DNA of 64,000 bases from positions 1-64,000 of the forward strand of contig NW_004440169.1 in the NCBI RefSeq assembly GCF_000330505.1, read 5' to 3'. Of the stretch, positions 1 through 13,159 are shown piece by piece. The stretch is from Entamoeba invadens IP1 (Eukaryota; Evosea; Mastigamoebida; Endamoebidae). Under the pieces are notes generated by a model that ran no database searches, was not told the DNA's origin, and saw only the letters and a list, made by a program, of their open reading frames with translations. Each line of letters starts with the position of its first letter. The stretch's first letter is position 1. A program made the position numbers and the translations under genes.

Positions 1-294
1 GATGCGTTCGTGTATCTCCATTTGCTCCTGTAATGATTTCATTTGGTCTTCTTTTGTTATTGAAACTTCTGTGTTGGAAACATAATACTCGGACATTTTG
101 GCAAGTGTATCTGATGCCGAAACAAGTTGGTCTTTTGTGGTGATATATGATCTGACAAGTTCTTTAATTGTGGATTTTGGTAGTTCAGATTGCTCATCAT
201 CTTGTAACACACAAATATCGGGTCCAAAGAGTCGTTCATGTACTGTTGTCAATTCCGCTTCATTGAGTAACGGTCTATTTATTATTGGTAACAT
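1..294 (-). CDS. Partial gene, hypothetical protein (N-terminal 98 residues)
   Basis: An open frame starts at an ATG at 294-292 and runs without a stop to the left edge, giving 98 codons; the C-terminus lies outside the window. The protein begins MLPIINRPLLNEAELTTV. It is rich in E, Q, S and K, and ends in a helical, probably coiled-coil stretch (KEDQMKSLQEQMEIHERI). Base composition is clearly less AT-rich than the DNA upstream of the ATG, which supports real coding. I do not recognise the family. The plus-strand open frame over the same bases is taken as a shadow because the minus-strand one is longer, ATG-started and codon-biased. Confidence 0.6.
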   Translation of the reverse strand, partial: MLPIINRPLLNEAELTTVHERLFGPDICVLQDDEQSELPKSTIKELVRSYITTKDQLVSASDTLAKMSEYYVSNTEVSITKEDQMKSLQEQMEIHERI

Positions 295-2965
295 TTTTAT
301 TAAATAGTTCTTCAATTTGTGATTGTTACAATTAATTAACTATGTTACAATTTAAAGAATCGTAACATTGTTAATTAAGAAATAATAATTTTATTGTTTG
401 CTTTATAGCTTATTTTAGAATAATGTATATTTGATGAGACGCTATTTATTGTTATTCGTCTTTATAATTTTTAAATAAAAAAGTTTTTAAATTTTTAATG
501 ATGAACATTTTTAAAAATATTTAAAAAAATAAAACTTAGTTTAAAGGTGACCCTGAAAATTCATCAAAATGCTTGGGCTGATAATATTTATTTGAAGTCA
601 AAAACATACTTAAAATAATAAAGAGCTGGTAACAATAGGATTGAAATGCGTGTCAAATAATTATAAATATAAAAAATAATTTATTAATTAATTAATTATT
701 TTTTATGTTTAAAAAGTGATAACAAAAAAATTAATTGTTTTTTTTAATAATTATTTATATTTAAACAATTATATTTCAATTTAAAAATGTAGTTTTTGAT
801 AATCACACACATAGTTGTCAATATAACAAAATATGGAATGATAAAATAAAAAACAATTATATTTTAATGTAATTGTTAATGTGAATATAAACCAAAGAGA
901 ATAATTGTTTTAACATATTTTTGATAATTGAATATATCTTTCATATTCTAAACAAATGTGACCATTTTCATTGTGTAACTACATAAAAATTATAATTTAC
1001 CAATAACTCATTGTTAATTATAACATGTAAATAATGTTATTTAATATATTATCTTTTAAATTTATTGTGTTTAACCTCACACATAAATAACACCATTATA
1101 ATAATAACATCACAACAGTTATTGAATAGTGTAATAATAACATGATTTTACAGTTACTTTTAATGCTTTTATTATAATAATTGAGATAAAAGGTTTCATT
1201 TTTTTACTTTACATGTTCATTGTAAAAACCAATTAATTTATTAAATGTGTAAACCTTTTGAGTGTGTAAACATATAATTTCAAACTAAACAAATACAAAA
1301 ATATTATTGTATGAAAAGAATGTGAATAAATATTTTCAACTACTTGTTGTTCTCACCCATTTGTACATGTTATGAATAAATAAATTATATATTTACTGGT
1401 TACAATAAATGACAACCACTTGAAATTTGTTTATGATATAATCAGATATACATGTAAACAAATTATAAATGTTGATAATAAACAAATTAATATTTTGAAT
1501 TAAATTGGTGTTGTCATTTAGATACGATTTCATATATTTTATAAATTTAATTAAAATATTTTTTCTACATTATTAATATAATTCATTTTGAAAGCAACTG
1601 AATTGTTATTAAATATTGTGTATTACTTAGATTGTATGCACATTGTTATTTAAATCCAAAAAACAAAAATTTATGTTTTAATGCACTGTTATATACGATT
1701 CAAAGGAATAACTGTTATTATAAATAAATATGTCTATAATTATTTTTTGAAATAATCATGAACATTTTTGTTGAAACGACTAATATAATGTACCACAACA
1801 AAATACTTTATTTTTTTATTTTTTAATTATATGCTTTTACTCTTTGATGATAAAATATTTATTTTTATATTTTATGTGTATATGATAGAGCAACAAGTTA
1901 AAAGCAAAAATGTTTTAAAACGTGCTATCCTAGTAATTTTAGTGTAATTATTTCAAGTTCAGGTTTGATGTTACAAGTTTTCACACTAAAAATTTATCCA
2001 GTTTTATTTTTGACATTATATAAAAATGAAAATGTTGTGATTAACAATGAAACCTTATATATCATCTGTTGTTATTAGATTATTGAAGTTAATAATCAAT
2101 ACATGTTTCTATTTTTATAACAATGAATGTTGTGGTGTTACTTAAATATATATGTTTAATTATGTTTTTTTATTTGAATAATAAGAAATTGATAGTTATA
2201 AAAAAATAATCATATATAACAACTCTCTTGTATATAATTATTAACAAAAAATTGTTGAATGAAAATTGTGCACATCGATGTAGTTACACAATGAATTTGA
2301 TGATAATAGTTTATTTTTGTCTTAAAGAATATCTTAGTCATCACACATAAGTTATTATTTACAATCAATAAATTCAATGTAATAAACAACTATTATTTAA
2401 GTGGATATTTAATTTGAAAATTACCTTTGTATCAACACTATTATTCATTTGTTTTTTTTTGTTTATTTGAACGTTTAATTGCATTGATAACTTTGTTTTA
2501 AAAATTGATAACACGATCTGTTAAGGTTAACGGTGATTATATATAATCAATTCAACAATGTGTAAATTTAGAAAAAAATAATTTTGTAAAAATTTTTAAA
2601 AAATATTTTTTTGTTGTTTGGTAAAGAGGAAAGTAAAATGCCGATATACTAAAAAAATAATTAATTCGGCCCAAAAGATCTTAAGATTACTTGGGTCGTG
2701 ACAATCTCGAAGCTCACCTTAAAAAACCATCAACTCTATTTTGTTTCAGGTTATTTTTATTTGTAAATTTATTCACAATAATTTATTTATTTATCTTGTG
2801 AATAAACTTTATCAAATAATAATATTATTTTTTCAATGTTATAATCTTTTGAAAATATTTTATTGCAATGATAGATATGCCACTCCAAGCAAACGGAAAC
2901 CGATTTTTGTTATATGCATGTACAAAATAATATGAAATTTTTAATAAAAAAATGTTTGGTGAAAC
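295..2965. other. Gene-free AT-rich stretch
   Basis: About 2.7 kb of homopolymeric and TTAATTA-type AT-rich DNA. I see no open frame of coding character on either strand, no tRNA and no clear long repeat. A short GC-richer patch near 2665-2730 shows no family resemblance. Confidence 0.6.
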
Positions 2966-3983
2966 TAAACTGTTTTTCAAAAGTCGGTACTGAGGTGTCC
3001 CGATTTTTTGCATTTATTTTGTTTATTATTTTTGGGAATCTTTTTTTTGTAATAAATTCACTTATTTTTTCCAAATAAAAAAGAGAAAAACAGTCTTCAA
3101 AAATTATTTTTTTATTTGGAGAATTTATAAGCATTAAAAAATTCCATATAAAATTTGAAATAACGGGTTTTTTGTTTCAGAAAAACATGTGAATTGTCCC
3201 AAAAGTGCATTTTAGTACAGAAGCAAATAAATTTAATGTCAATCTTTTTTATTATCAAACATTTTATTATTTTATAAAATATTCAGAAAACATAAGCTAG
3301 GTTCCGAGATTAGTATGCTTAATAGTGTTGTCACAAGAAAAATAAAAATAACAAAATGATTTGATAACTTATCTTTGTTGGGTTTTATAAAGTCGACATT
3401 CTTTTTGAGCATTTCAGTGAAAACATCTTTTTAAAAATATCCAATAACAAAACAATATTGTTATTTTGTATTATTTTATCGTCTTTTCTAGTGTTGCCCT
3501 TTGACAATTTGACTTATGCCTGTCAAAATTATCAAACATTTACTGTAATTTTTTTGGTGTTTTTTGAACTCTATATTTCATTATTTTTTATTCAGAATAG
3601 AAAACCACAGTTTGTTTTAAATTTCAATTAAATTTTAACGAAAGTAATATTCAGTTAAAACTCGACACGAACAACACCATCCAAATTCACTTAAACGTTA
3701 ATTGTTGTGCTTTTAGGCCAACAATGTTGAATATATGTTGCGAAGTATCGAGTTGAGGTCAAATCAAATAACGGGACCGAGTTTTTTGGAAAAGGCTGGC
3801 TAATATTACGATATTTTCCCGAATATGTACGAAAATAATTGAACGGGATTGGTATTTTTTTCAAAATAAAGTCGGTACTTTCGATTTTTTGTTTTTTGTT
3901 TTTTTAGGAAAAAACAAAAATAAAAAACGGGACTTTAGGAAGTTCTAAAAATATGACAGTACCGACTTTTGAAAAACAGTTTA
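2966..3983. mobile_element. Non-autonomous Tc1/mariner-type element
   Basis: A 1,018-bp unit bounded by TA dinucleotides (2966-2967 and 3982-3983). Its terminal inverted repeats match perfectly over about 25 bp, beginning AACTGTTTTTCAAAAGTCGG at both ends. The left end and subterminal DNA resemble those of the transposase-bearing copy at 9178-10910: both carry TCAAAAGTC, TACTG, TCCCGAT, a TTTTTGGGAA stretch, AAATAACGGG and TTGTCCCA in the same order. No transposase open frame is visible inside. The reading is a deletion derivative or MITE-like relative mobilised in trans. TA target duplication is the known habit of Tc1/mariner elements. Confidence 0.75.
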
Positions 3984-4118
3984 TTATTATTTTTAACCAT
4001 TGCAAAGATCTTTACCAAATAAAGCACCCTTTTCTCCGTCGTATTCAAAGACATTCCGAACCACTTTTTATGTAAATTTCGTCTTTAATCAACAATCTTT
4101 ATTAGTAATATAATTTAA

Positions 4119-4786
4119 TCACAAATCTAGTATTTCCAATTGGTGTCCAAAATACAAAGTATCATCATGTAATTCAATTGTGTATTTTTTACACTTTTCT
4201 TTGATAACAAAAATAACAAGGTGTTCGTTTTCAACTTTAAACAAAAAAGAGTTTCCAGAACGGGTATACAGATGTTGTAAAAGCAGTAATTCTGTTTATC
4301 GTGTTGAGTTAGTTTGTTTTTCAACAACTTTCTAATTAATTGCAGAAGAAGTTTTTACGAATTTTGTAAACACTTTGAAGTCATTTTCAATATTAAATTT
4401 TTGCAAATCTAATATTTGAGCTTTAAGGTATTTGCTTTTTTGTGTTTTGAAGATTTCGTAAATGACAGTGTCATTGTTTGCGGATAACACTTCAATATCA
4501 CTTTTTATATTTTTGTCGTTTCTTCGAATTCTGTTTAGACTGTTTTTAAATGCTCTTTTTGCTTTTAAATAAAAAAAATCAAATTATTGAGAAAAACAGC
4601 TTCTTGTACTCTGTCAAAATAAATTTCAAAATTTGCGACTGTTTTTTTATTTCAATTTGATAAAACGACTTTAATTTATAATAACAGGAATCACGTGTTT
4701 GTAAATAATTTAAATAGTAAATACATTTTAAAATCAATATTAAGTAGAACTAAAACAACATAAAAACAAATAAAATAACTATTCAT
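4119..4786 (-). pseudogene. Decayed or unresolved multi-exon gene, unknown family
   Basis: The minus strand holds consecutive coding-like open stretches interrupted by stops. From 4786 an ATG opens a hydrophobic, signal-peptide-like N-terminus of 31 codons ending in TGA. Next come a frame containing ILKFILTEYKKLFFSII, a 78-codon open stretch containing RIRRNDKNIKSDIEVLSANN, and a last stretch containing NEHLVIFVIKEKCKKYT that ends at the TGA at 4121-4119. Lys/Asp/Glu content and codon choice look genic. No clear GTTTGT...TAG introns join the pieces, so decay is likelier than splicing. The family is not recognised. Confidence 0.35.
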
Positions 4787-4868
4787 TTTTATAACCAGTT
4801 ATTTATTAATATATTCAAACATTACACCACAATTTTTGATACAAAACATGATTCAGACAACATTTAAT

Positions 4869-5057
4869 TTATCCACCAATAAACTTGTCGTGTCTGTGTA
4901 TAAACATGAAGATTAATAAAATCGTCAAAACCAAACACAACGGCAATAGAATCAACGAAAGGATCCAAGAGTAAAAAGATATTCCTCCCAACAATAAAAG
5001 TGCGTCAATTGTAAAGGCGATAATGAAAAACAGTGTTTCTCCTTTGATTGAGTCCAT
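4869..5057 (-). CDS. Small two-helix membrane protein, hypothetical
   Basis: A 62-residue ATG-started frame begins MDSIKGETLFFIIAF. Two hydrophobic segments (about residues 8-25 and 28-53) are separated by a short turn, and the tail is polar and basic (HRHDKFIGG), as expected of a small membrane protein. The sequence is less AT-rich than its surroundings. It lies about 80 bp upstream of the decayed gene on the same strand. Length and layout resemble many unannotated small Entamoeba membrane proteins, but a chance frame is possible. Confidence 0.4.
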   Translation of the reverse strand: MDSIKGETLFFIIAFTIDALLLLGGISFYSWILSLILLPLCLVLTILLIFMFIHRHDKFIGG

Positions 5058-8000
5058 ACTTGTTTTAAATTATAAGTTGGCATTATTTTATTTTAATTTT
5101 CTTGTTTATTAAGTGTTATGTCATCAAAAAATAAACATTGACAATTAAATTAACTGTTAATAAACAAAAAGAGCAAGAAAAACGTGTTTTTATTGATAGA
5201 TTTTAAAATTTAAGTGAGGAATAACAATTTTAAATTGAACAGATCTTAAAAATATTCATCAAAAATCAAAAATCAAAATTAAATGTTATTTTTATTTTTC
5301 AAACAATCACAAGACAAGTACTTTAATATCAATAATGTACAACTATTAGAAAAACTAATGAAATTAAATTATCATTTTTCATTTTGTTTATAACATTTTG
5401 TAACATGTTTTTTACACGTGACATTTTATAAAAGACACGAAGAATTGATAACATAAAAGTTGAACATTGCTAATGCTGGTTATGTTCAAATTGTTTTACA
5501 TAAACTTTTTAACTATTAATTGAATAATATTTCAGTATGTTAAAATAATAAAATTAAGACGTGAAATAGTAATATAATAATCACTGCTTAATGCTGGTTT
5601 GTAAACACATTATAATAAGCCGTAAATTGATACATATATTGATAAAATCAAGAACAAATATATAATATTGTCATTGTAATCAATTTAACACAATCGTCTG
5701 CATATTTTATGGTGTGTATTTTGATTTATTCATGAAATTACACGTTTGTGTTTTTATTTTAAAATTTACAAATAAATATATTTGTTAATATAACAAGAAC
5801 ATACACAACAACTTGGTGTTTATGTTCAATTATCTATTATTTTCAGTATAATTTAAAGCTGAGTATTTTATTGAGGAACTGTGTTTTTATTGTATCGTTA
5901 ATTTGACAATATTAATAATATAAATAATTTATTAGTTTCGTTCGAATATCTATTTCACTATATATATATCATTAATTTTCATCTCGTTGTATAATTAAAA
6001 ATAACACATCAACAACAAACCAAAATATCAATATATTTTATTGTCAATTATTTATTGCACTTTATCCTGTTTAAAAAAACAAAAACAAAAAACTTTGTTT
6101 TATGACTTTTTATATATTAAAAATAAATATAACAATATTGTTATTTGAAGATAAACTAAATTGATATATTAAAACAACTCAATTCACTCATAATCAGTGG
6201 ATAGCAACTTCGGTATGAAGTAATAAAACATAATTTGATCATAATGTGGCAGATATTTAGACTCAGGGTGTCTCGTAATAAAATGCGGTAAAAGAAACAA
6301 TCTATACCATTGCAAGTCAGATATTAATCAACTGACTTTATTTTGCATCCTTTTCGTCTTGTTGTATGAAATTCATAAAATGCTGTATGTTGTGACAAGT
6401 TGCTTTGGTCGCCTATCCCAATATTTATATTGAAAAATGGGATACAAAGCATTGTTACATTGTCTAGAGGGTATGTTTTATACAACCTCCAAGCACATTT
6501 AATTGGCGACTGAATAGCATTATTACATATTTTGAGACTGAAAGTCGACTTTTTGAGATTAAAGACTCTACAACTAGTAATATTTGGCGCCATTCATAAT
6601 TCTTTTGTGGATAATCTTGAATTTTCTGGAGTTTGTGTGATGTATGAGTGAGGGACTGTATGACAGAAGACTTGGGACTGGGTGTGGAAATGCAAAATCA
6701 TTGCCGACTCGATCACAAGCCGGCCAATATCACAATTTATAGTCTCTATGTGGTTAGTTTATCCAACGTATTTTATAAATAGCATGTATTCAATGTTAAT
6801 AAATAAGAAGAAACAACCTTGTGGAATGTTGAAATTGGTTATTAAATTCACGTTTAAATTATGAGTTGTCTTTTTTCTATTACGATTTCTGTGTTAATTA
6901 TTAATAAAAAATACGATAAGTTATTGATATCACGTTGAAATACAAACACTTTGGATCTTTTGTGTGGTTTCTATTTTTCTTTCATGTTTTGAATGCGTTC
7001 TCTATCATAACAATCGTCTGTACAATATTATTAAAACTAACTCCAAACAACACCAATTAATAAATATGACTTAGACTATTTTAATTTAAATTAAGATACA
7101 ATGCCATAACTTTCTTTATTGTTTATTTTTATACATAATTTAAAAAATGTGTATAATTATATTAAAAATATAAAAAGTTTTATTTTTAAAACAAATTGTG
7201 TTGATATTTTTAATTAAAATTGAGTAGAGTACGTTGTGCTATTTTCAATATTTTGACAATTGAATTATAATATATTTTAAAGCTATTTTTTTCTATTTGT
7301 ATTGTTAATTGCAATTTGTTTTTGTAATTATTTTTTTAAATAATTAACTGGTATTTGAAAAATCATAAAACTAAAAATATTATAATAAATAACAACTAAA
7401 ATATACATTATATTCAACAAACAAAACAAATTAATTAATTACAATTCTAACACAATTACTAAAATTATAAAAAGTAAAACCCTCTTGTCGTACTATAAAA
7501 TGTTGTAAACATCACAATTAATTTATTATAAAATATTTTTTTTGTTTATTAAAAACAACAGGAACAACATATAATTGAAAGATTTTTTATTTCTTTATTA
7601 ATCCAATATAATAATTATTGGATTCATAAATAAGTTCTTCATACAACGACTTATTTATATTTACTCCAAAATCAAATTTAACTCGAATTGGGTGTAAAGA
7701 GACAAACATAACAATATATTTTTAATTGTTAAAACTCATTAACTATCAAAAATCAAGGTTTATTTTTATATACGAGAGAAATTATAAATAATGTATGATA
7801 GGATATTAACATTTTAAAAAATAACTCAACTAAGAGTTCTTTCATGTCTTAAGCAATCAAATTGTACATATCCACTAACTAAATAAATCATACCAACACT
7901 TGTATATTTTGAAAAGATAACAATCAACTCCTCGTTATTTAACAATGTTTAACAATAACGTTGCTACAAGACTCTGTTGTATTCATTTTTTTTTATTTTA

Positions 8001-9177
8001 TAAAACCTCAATAACTTTTGATAAATATCTTCTTGGATTTATACGGATATAATTATGTTGTACCGTTTTTTGTATATTCTTTGTACTAACATATTATTCA
8101 AAGCTCTTTTAGTTTATAAATATCATCATTTATAATCAATCCCTTAAAAAATCAGATAATATCAATATTAATTTGTCTATGTTACTAAGTTTATCTTCAT
8201 CAGAACATCAGAACATTCAAAATTAATTAATGGTATAAAAATTCAACATCTTTTACAATATATATTCCATTTTCCCTAAGTTTTCTAAAATTGTATTTAC
8301 AACAATATTAATTTCAGGTTATTCACCAGAGTCGATTAGACTCTTTCTTAGTGACTTTAATTTCTAAATATATTTTTCGACAATTAATATGAAATCATGG
8401 GTCAGTCATCTTATTAACATAAACACTTAGATAATTATTTTGAATTGATAAAGTAGCAATATAACTTACAAAGAATTATAACATTTTAAAACAATTTGTA
8501 AAGTCGAATTATAGTTAAACGTAATACAATATTATTTGAATTGAACTTCTATACATTTTTGATTTTTTATATTTTTTGAGATTTAAAAAAATAAATTATT
8601 TTTACAGATACCCAAAAAACTGTCCAGCACAAAAAAACGACCTGCAAACCATAAAATTATTGAAAAAATATTATTTTTTGGTTTTTTAATTGTTTGTTCT
8701 GTTATTTAAAAAAATTATTGAAATACATTAAATAGTTTTCAGAAACCATTTTTATAATTTGCAAGGTCGTGTTTATGCCATTGGTTTACCAAAAATAACA
8801 GGAAAATACCATAAACAAACTGAGTTTATTGGATTTTTGAAGATTTTCGCTTTTAGTTGTGAATACTTTTTCAACTTTTTAAAACACCCTTTTGAAAAGC
8901 GAACTGACGTCCATATAGTTAGAAATAACATTTACTTGACCGTAGAATTACATTTCGATGTTCGAGTCTGCCAAGAGTGGTGTTTTTTGATTATGATTTG
9001 TTTGTTGTTTTTATTATTATTTAATGAAATCCAAGTTGTTTGTTGTCAAATTCTCGTGTTGTGTCTATCATTTTACAGAACAAAATGTTCATTCAATCAT
9101 TCGTACAATATATATAAAAATAACACAAAATGTATTTGAAAATCCGAATGATTTAAATTATATTATTTTTAGTCAAA
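5058..9177. other. Gene-free AT-rich stretch
   Basis: About 4.1 kb, almost all very AT-rich. Two patches look less random. One is 6185-6865, where open frames of 89 codons (minus) and 60 codons (plus) overlap. The other is 8759-9139, a 126-codon plus frame opening with TTG. Neither shows a recognisable domain, and both frames are broken on either side, so I do not call genes. They may be remnants of decayed genes or transposons. Confidence 0.5.
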
Positions 9178-10910
9178 TAAACTGGTTTTCAAAAGTCTGT
9201 ACTGGAATATCCCGATATTTTGTTTTCTTTTTTAGCTTTATTTTTGGGAAGTTGAAAACCGAAAAATATTAAGAGTTTTTTTGAGTAAAAAAGAAAAACG
9301 GGTTTGGAATTATTTTTTTAACTTGGTGAATTTTGTTTGAACAAAATTTTCCCTCTATTTTTTGAAATAACGGGATTTTTGATTCCCCCAAACAAGACTT
9401 TTGTCCCATAAATGCATTTAAAAAACAAAATAAGAAAAAAAATCTTTCTATTACAGATGCCAAAAATCACAGAGGGACCACTTTACAAAGCTGAAAAAGA
9501 GTAAAAGATGCTTAGAGCCAAGGCACTTCTTGATGAGGGGTATTCTTATACTGAAGTATGTAAGTTTGCTGGAGTGTCTCGAAGTACCATTGCGGAGTTG
9601 AAAAGGGGGGAGAGGCTAAACCAAAGAAAATTGGTCGACCACTCAAAGTGTCTCCAGACACAGTGAAAATCGTGGTCGAGAAAACATTATCAAATCCACT
9701 CTCTTCTTCATTATCTATTTCTCAAAATATGCCTCTTTCTTCTTCTACTGTTTGGAGGGTCAGGAAAAACAAACGTTTTGTTTATGCCAAACAGATAAAA
9801 AGACCAAACATGACTTCAAAACACATTTCAGATAGACTTTAATTTTGTTCTAGACATTTCAACAATAAAAGGTTATTAGCACGTTGGACCAAGAACACTA
9901 TTATCTCTGACGAGAGCCGGTTTTGCCTTTATTCTTACGGGCACTACATTTGGAGACGAAAGGGTGAATTCACCGATAAAGACTTCGTTCCTACCCCAAA
10001 GTTCAACTCAGGTGTTATGGTATGGGGTGCCATTGGGCATAACTTTAAGTCACAACTAATGTTTCTCACTGGTAAAGTGAATGCCGAAGCTTATGTTGAA
10101 ATGCTACAAAACTCAAAGGTGTTTGAAGAGGCGAAAAGGGTCTACAAACATGGAATGACTTTTCAGCAAGATGGAGCAAGGCCACATACTGCCCGCCATA
10201 CCTCAAATTGGTTTGAAACTATCGATTCAACATTCAGGGTTTCATTGCTCACACGCTGGCCGGCCAATAGTCCAGATCTCAGTCCAATTGAGCATCTTTG
10301 GCACCATATGGACACTTTAGTGAGAAAAGAGAATGAGATATTCAGAGACATTGAGGAACTAAAAGTTGCACTTCAAAACGCTTGGAACTCAATACGGATT
10401 GAAACTATCAACCATTACATTGACTCAATCCCAAAACGTTTCAAGCTTTGCATTGAAAATAAAGGTGTTTTTATCGGTCATTTACTCTAACTTGGTTTTA
10501 TTTCGTTTTTTGTTTTTTTTCTTGTTGGATCTCAATTTTATAAAAGACTTGAACTTATCAAAGAAGCCAATTTGTTTGTTTTGTTTTTTTGTTGAAAGGT
10601 TTAACCACATAACGAAGCTCGTGTTGGTATTGAAATAAAAATTAGGTGGTTCGTTTCTTCAATCGATTAGAAGGCATACTGTCGCGACAAATCCTTGTTT
10701 AAATTAACTTAATAGGGAAAAGAAATAACAGGATCGGTTGTTTTGGAAAAGATGCTCAAATGATGCGATCATTTCCCAACAATTCCCATAAAAAATAAAA
10801 TAAGATTGGTATTTTTTTAAATTTGTTTTTTGGAAAAATAAAAAGAACAAAAACGGGATTTTAAGAAAAAGAAAAAAAGAGGTCAGTACAGACTTTTGAA
10901 AAACAGTTTA
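9178..10910 (+). mobile_element. Tc1/mariner-superfamily transposon, damaged copy
   Basis: The unit is bounded by TA dinucleotides at 9178-9179 and 10909-10910. The first 25 bp at the two ends are inverted repeats (AACTGKTTTTCAAAAGTCTG, then TACTG) with one mismatch. Inside, 9457-10490 encodes a DDE transposase of the Tc1/mariner superfamily with two stops and a frameshift, so this copy is not autonomous. The right end stops only 4 bp before the TTAA that begins the next inverted-repeat structure. The ends identify the element at 2966-3983 as a relative. Confidence 0.85.
9457..10490 (+). pseudogene. Tc1/mariner-type DDE transposase, inactivated
   Basis: The reading starts at the ATG at 9457 (MPKITEGPLYK). 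A helix-turn-helix-like segment follows (YTEVCKFAGVSRSTIAELKR). The catalytic part has ISDESRF, MVWGAIG, TFQQDGARPHTAR and WPANSPDLSPIEHLW, the Tc1-type DDE signature. I count 39 residues between the Asp of QQD and the Glu of PIEH, against 34 in classical Tc1. Lesions are TAA at 9502-9504, a frameshift in the G run at 9605-9610, and TAA at 9840-9842 ahead of the segment carrying the first catalytic Asp; the last 157 codons are open. Transposases of this kind cut and paste the element at TA sites. Confidence 0.85.
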
Positions 10911-11773
10911 CATGTTAACCCTTCAAGGACGGGAAAAATCATAATTTGTAAAAAAATAAAAATCTTAGTCAATTGTAATGTAAACGTGACCTTTTTTCTT
11001 TAATTTTTTCAAAAAAATCTAGACACCCTGGAACGACGGCTCTCGTATATTTTTATAGTAAAGTGTTATAAATTATAGTAAAAAAGTGAATATTTTGTTG
11101 AAGTGGGGATGAACAAAGGTTCATTTTTTGCTTGATCTTTTTAGAAACAATTCACAGTTCAATGGAAAAGTCAAATCAAACATTTATTGAGATGACCACA
11201 ACTTATTACAATAATAAAAATAATTATAAAATATAACAAAGACCAAATTGCATCATAAAACATACTGGTCCGGAATTATCAAAATCAATTACATCATAAA
11301 ATAACAAAGAAAAGATTTAAAACATAGACTTTGAGGTGTCTTGAAATTTCAATATGCAATTGATCTCAAAAACAATAACAAGAGAAATTAAATAGATTTT
11401 TTTGTAAAATTTGAAAAATACAAGAATTTTAAAAACGGGGTTTTACTATTTTTTTTTCAAAGATATAAGATAAGACGTAAAGACAATTTTGTTTGTTCAG
11501 ACTTTTAAAAAAAATCTTAAAGAAAATAAGTGTAAAATAAACAAAAAATATCTGAAATACATTTTCAAAAGTATCAAAAATCGCAAAATCGAGAAAAATT
11601 TATAAAATCAACTTTAACAATAAAAATAATAGCGTTTAAATAAACTTTGATCACCACGAGGTTTTGTGATCACTCGTTGAATTTCAAGGCATGCCACTGT
11701 CGAGGAAGCAAGATATGAATTCATTGTTTGTAATTTGAATATTTTATCATTTTCAAACAAAAACAAAAGGCAA

Positions 11774-11873
11774 NNNNNNNNNNNNNNNNNNNNNNNNNNN
11801 NNNNNNNNNNNNNNNNNNNNNNNNNNNNNNNNNNNNNNNNNNNNNNNNNNNNNNNNNNNNNNNNNNNNNNNNN
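11774..11873. other. Assembly gap (100 N)
   Basis: A run of exactly 100 N, the usual placeholder for a gap of unknown length. Protein frames that cross it are meaningless. Confidence 0.98.
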
Positions 11874-13159
11874 AAACCAATGACAACACTTCAAACTATA
11901 ATTTATAATAAAATAAATCAATATATTATTAATAATTTATAATGTTATTTATAATAGTATTATAATTATGATTGTTATATATGATAGTAACAATCAACAG
12001 ACATAATTTTGACAAGATAACACATCAACAATCATATATTTACTACAACGTGATTTCATCAAAGTGATAAGTGATCACATTGATATAACAATGTTGTGTA
12101 ATTAAAACTATATTGTATTTTATGTATAATTATAACAAAAATGGTATAATGACCCTTATTTATTATATTATCATTATAGAAGATACACAGTGTTTATGTA
12201 CTTGATGTGGTTGTTATATATAAGACAATTTAAATTATTTGGATGTTAGAATTGATTACAAACTATATTTCTAATATTATTTTACCAAGAATAATATTGA
12301 GTCCAAAATAATAATATAATAATAATAAAATAATAATTTATTTTTTAAATGACAATAATGTTAAAATAATGTTATTTAAACACACCAAATAACAAAAAAA
12401 TTAAATTAATTTATGTTTTAAAAGGGATAATTTTAAAGAATATTTTATATTAACGACTATCTGTTATTTCACGACAATGGATCAATCAGAAATAGGCAAA
12501 CAATTGTTACTTATAATATTGTTAACAGTTATAGTTAAAAATATTAGATTATTTATAATGTATTGTTTATTCGATTGATTTTGTAACGAATTGTGTTTTG
12601 TGTTTTAAATAAACGCTTTTGTTCGAATTTTTAAAAATAAATACAGTAAGGTTACCCCGTTTTGTTCAATTGTTTTTATAATGCAAGACAATTATAGTTA
12701 TTTTTAATTAATGAATATTATTTCAACAAATTAAATGCAAAGAACATTTTTGTGTTTTATTTGGAGATTGCTAAACAATGAAATGGTTTAAATTATTTAA
12801 AAGTACTAATTAAATCTTACATAAAACAACGTCACTTGCTACAAACAAAAAAGTTTGTGATAAAACAAAGAAAATACTTGATATAAATTTGAATAAACAC
12901 GATAATTGAGTTGGTTATTTCAAGATTTGTTATAAATAAATTTATAGTTTCAAATTGCACTATTTTAAACAACAATGTACAAAACCAATTTATAATCAAA
13001 AATTATTATTTTTTAATCCTTATATCCCGAAAAAAACATTTGAATATCCAATAAATATCGTAAAGCAACATTAAATAATTGTGTAAAATAACACATAAAT
13101 TTTTTGTTATATTTAAAATAAAAATTCAAAAAATAAACAATTACTTATTATTATAAATA

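Noticed and set aside
6324..6593. 89-codon minus frame and overlapping plus frames at 6682-6864
   Set aside because: The patch is less AT-rich than its surroundings, but no frame extends, no domain is seen and an LRR reading failed in all frames.
8759..9139. 126-codon plus-strand frame before the mariner element
   Set aside because: It opens with TTG, has a hydrophobic low-complexity second half and runs up to the element. The phrase LPKITGKYHKQTE resembles the transposase start only weakly.
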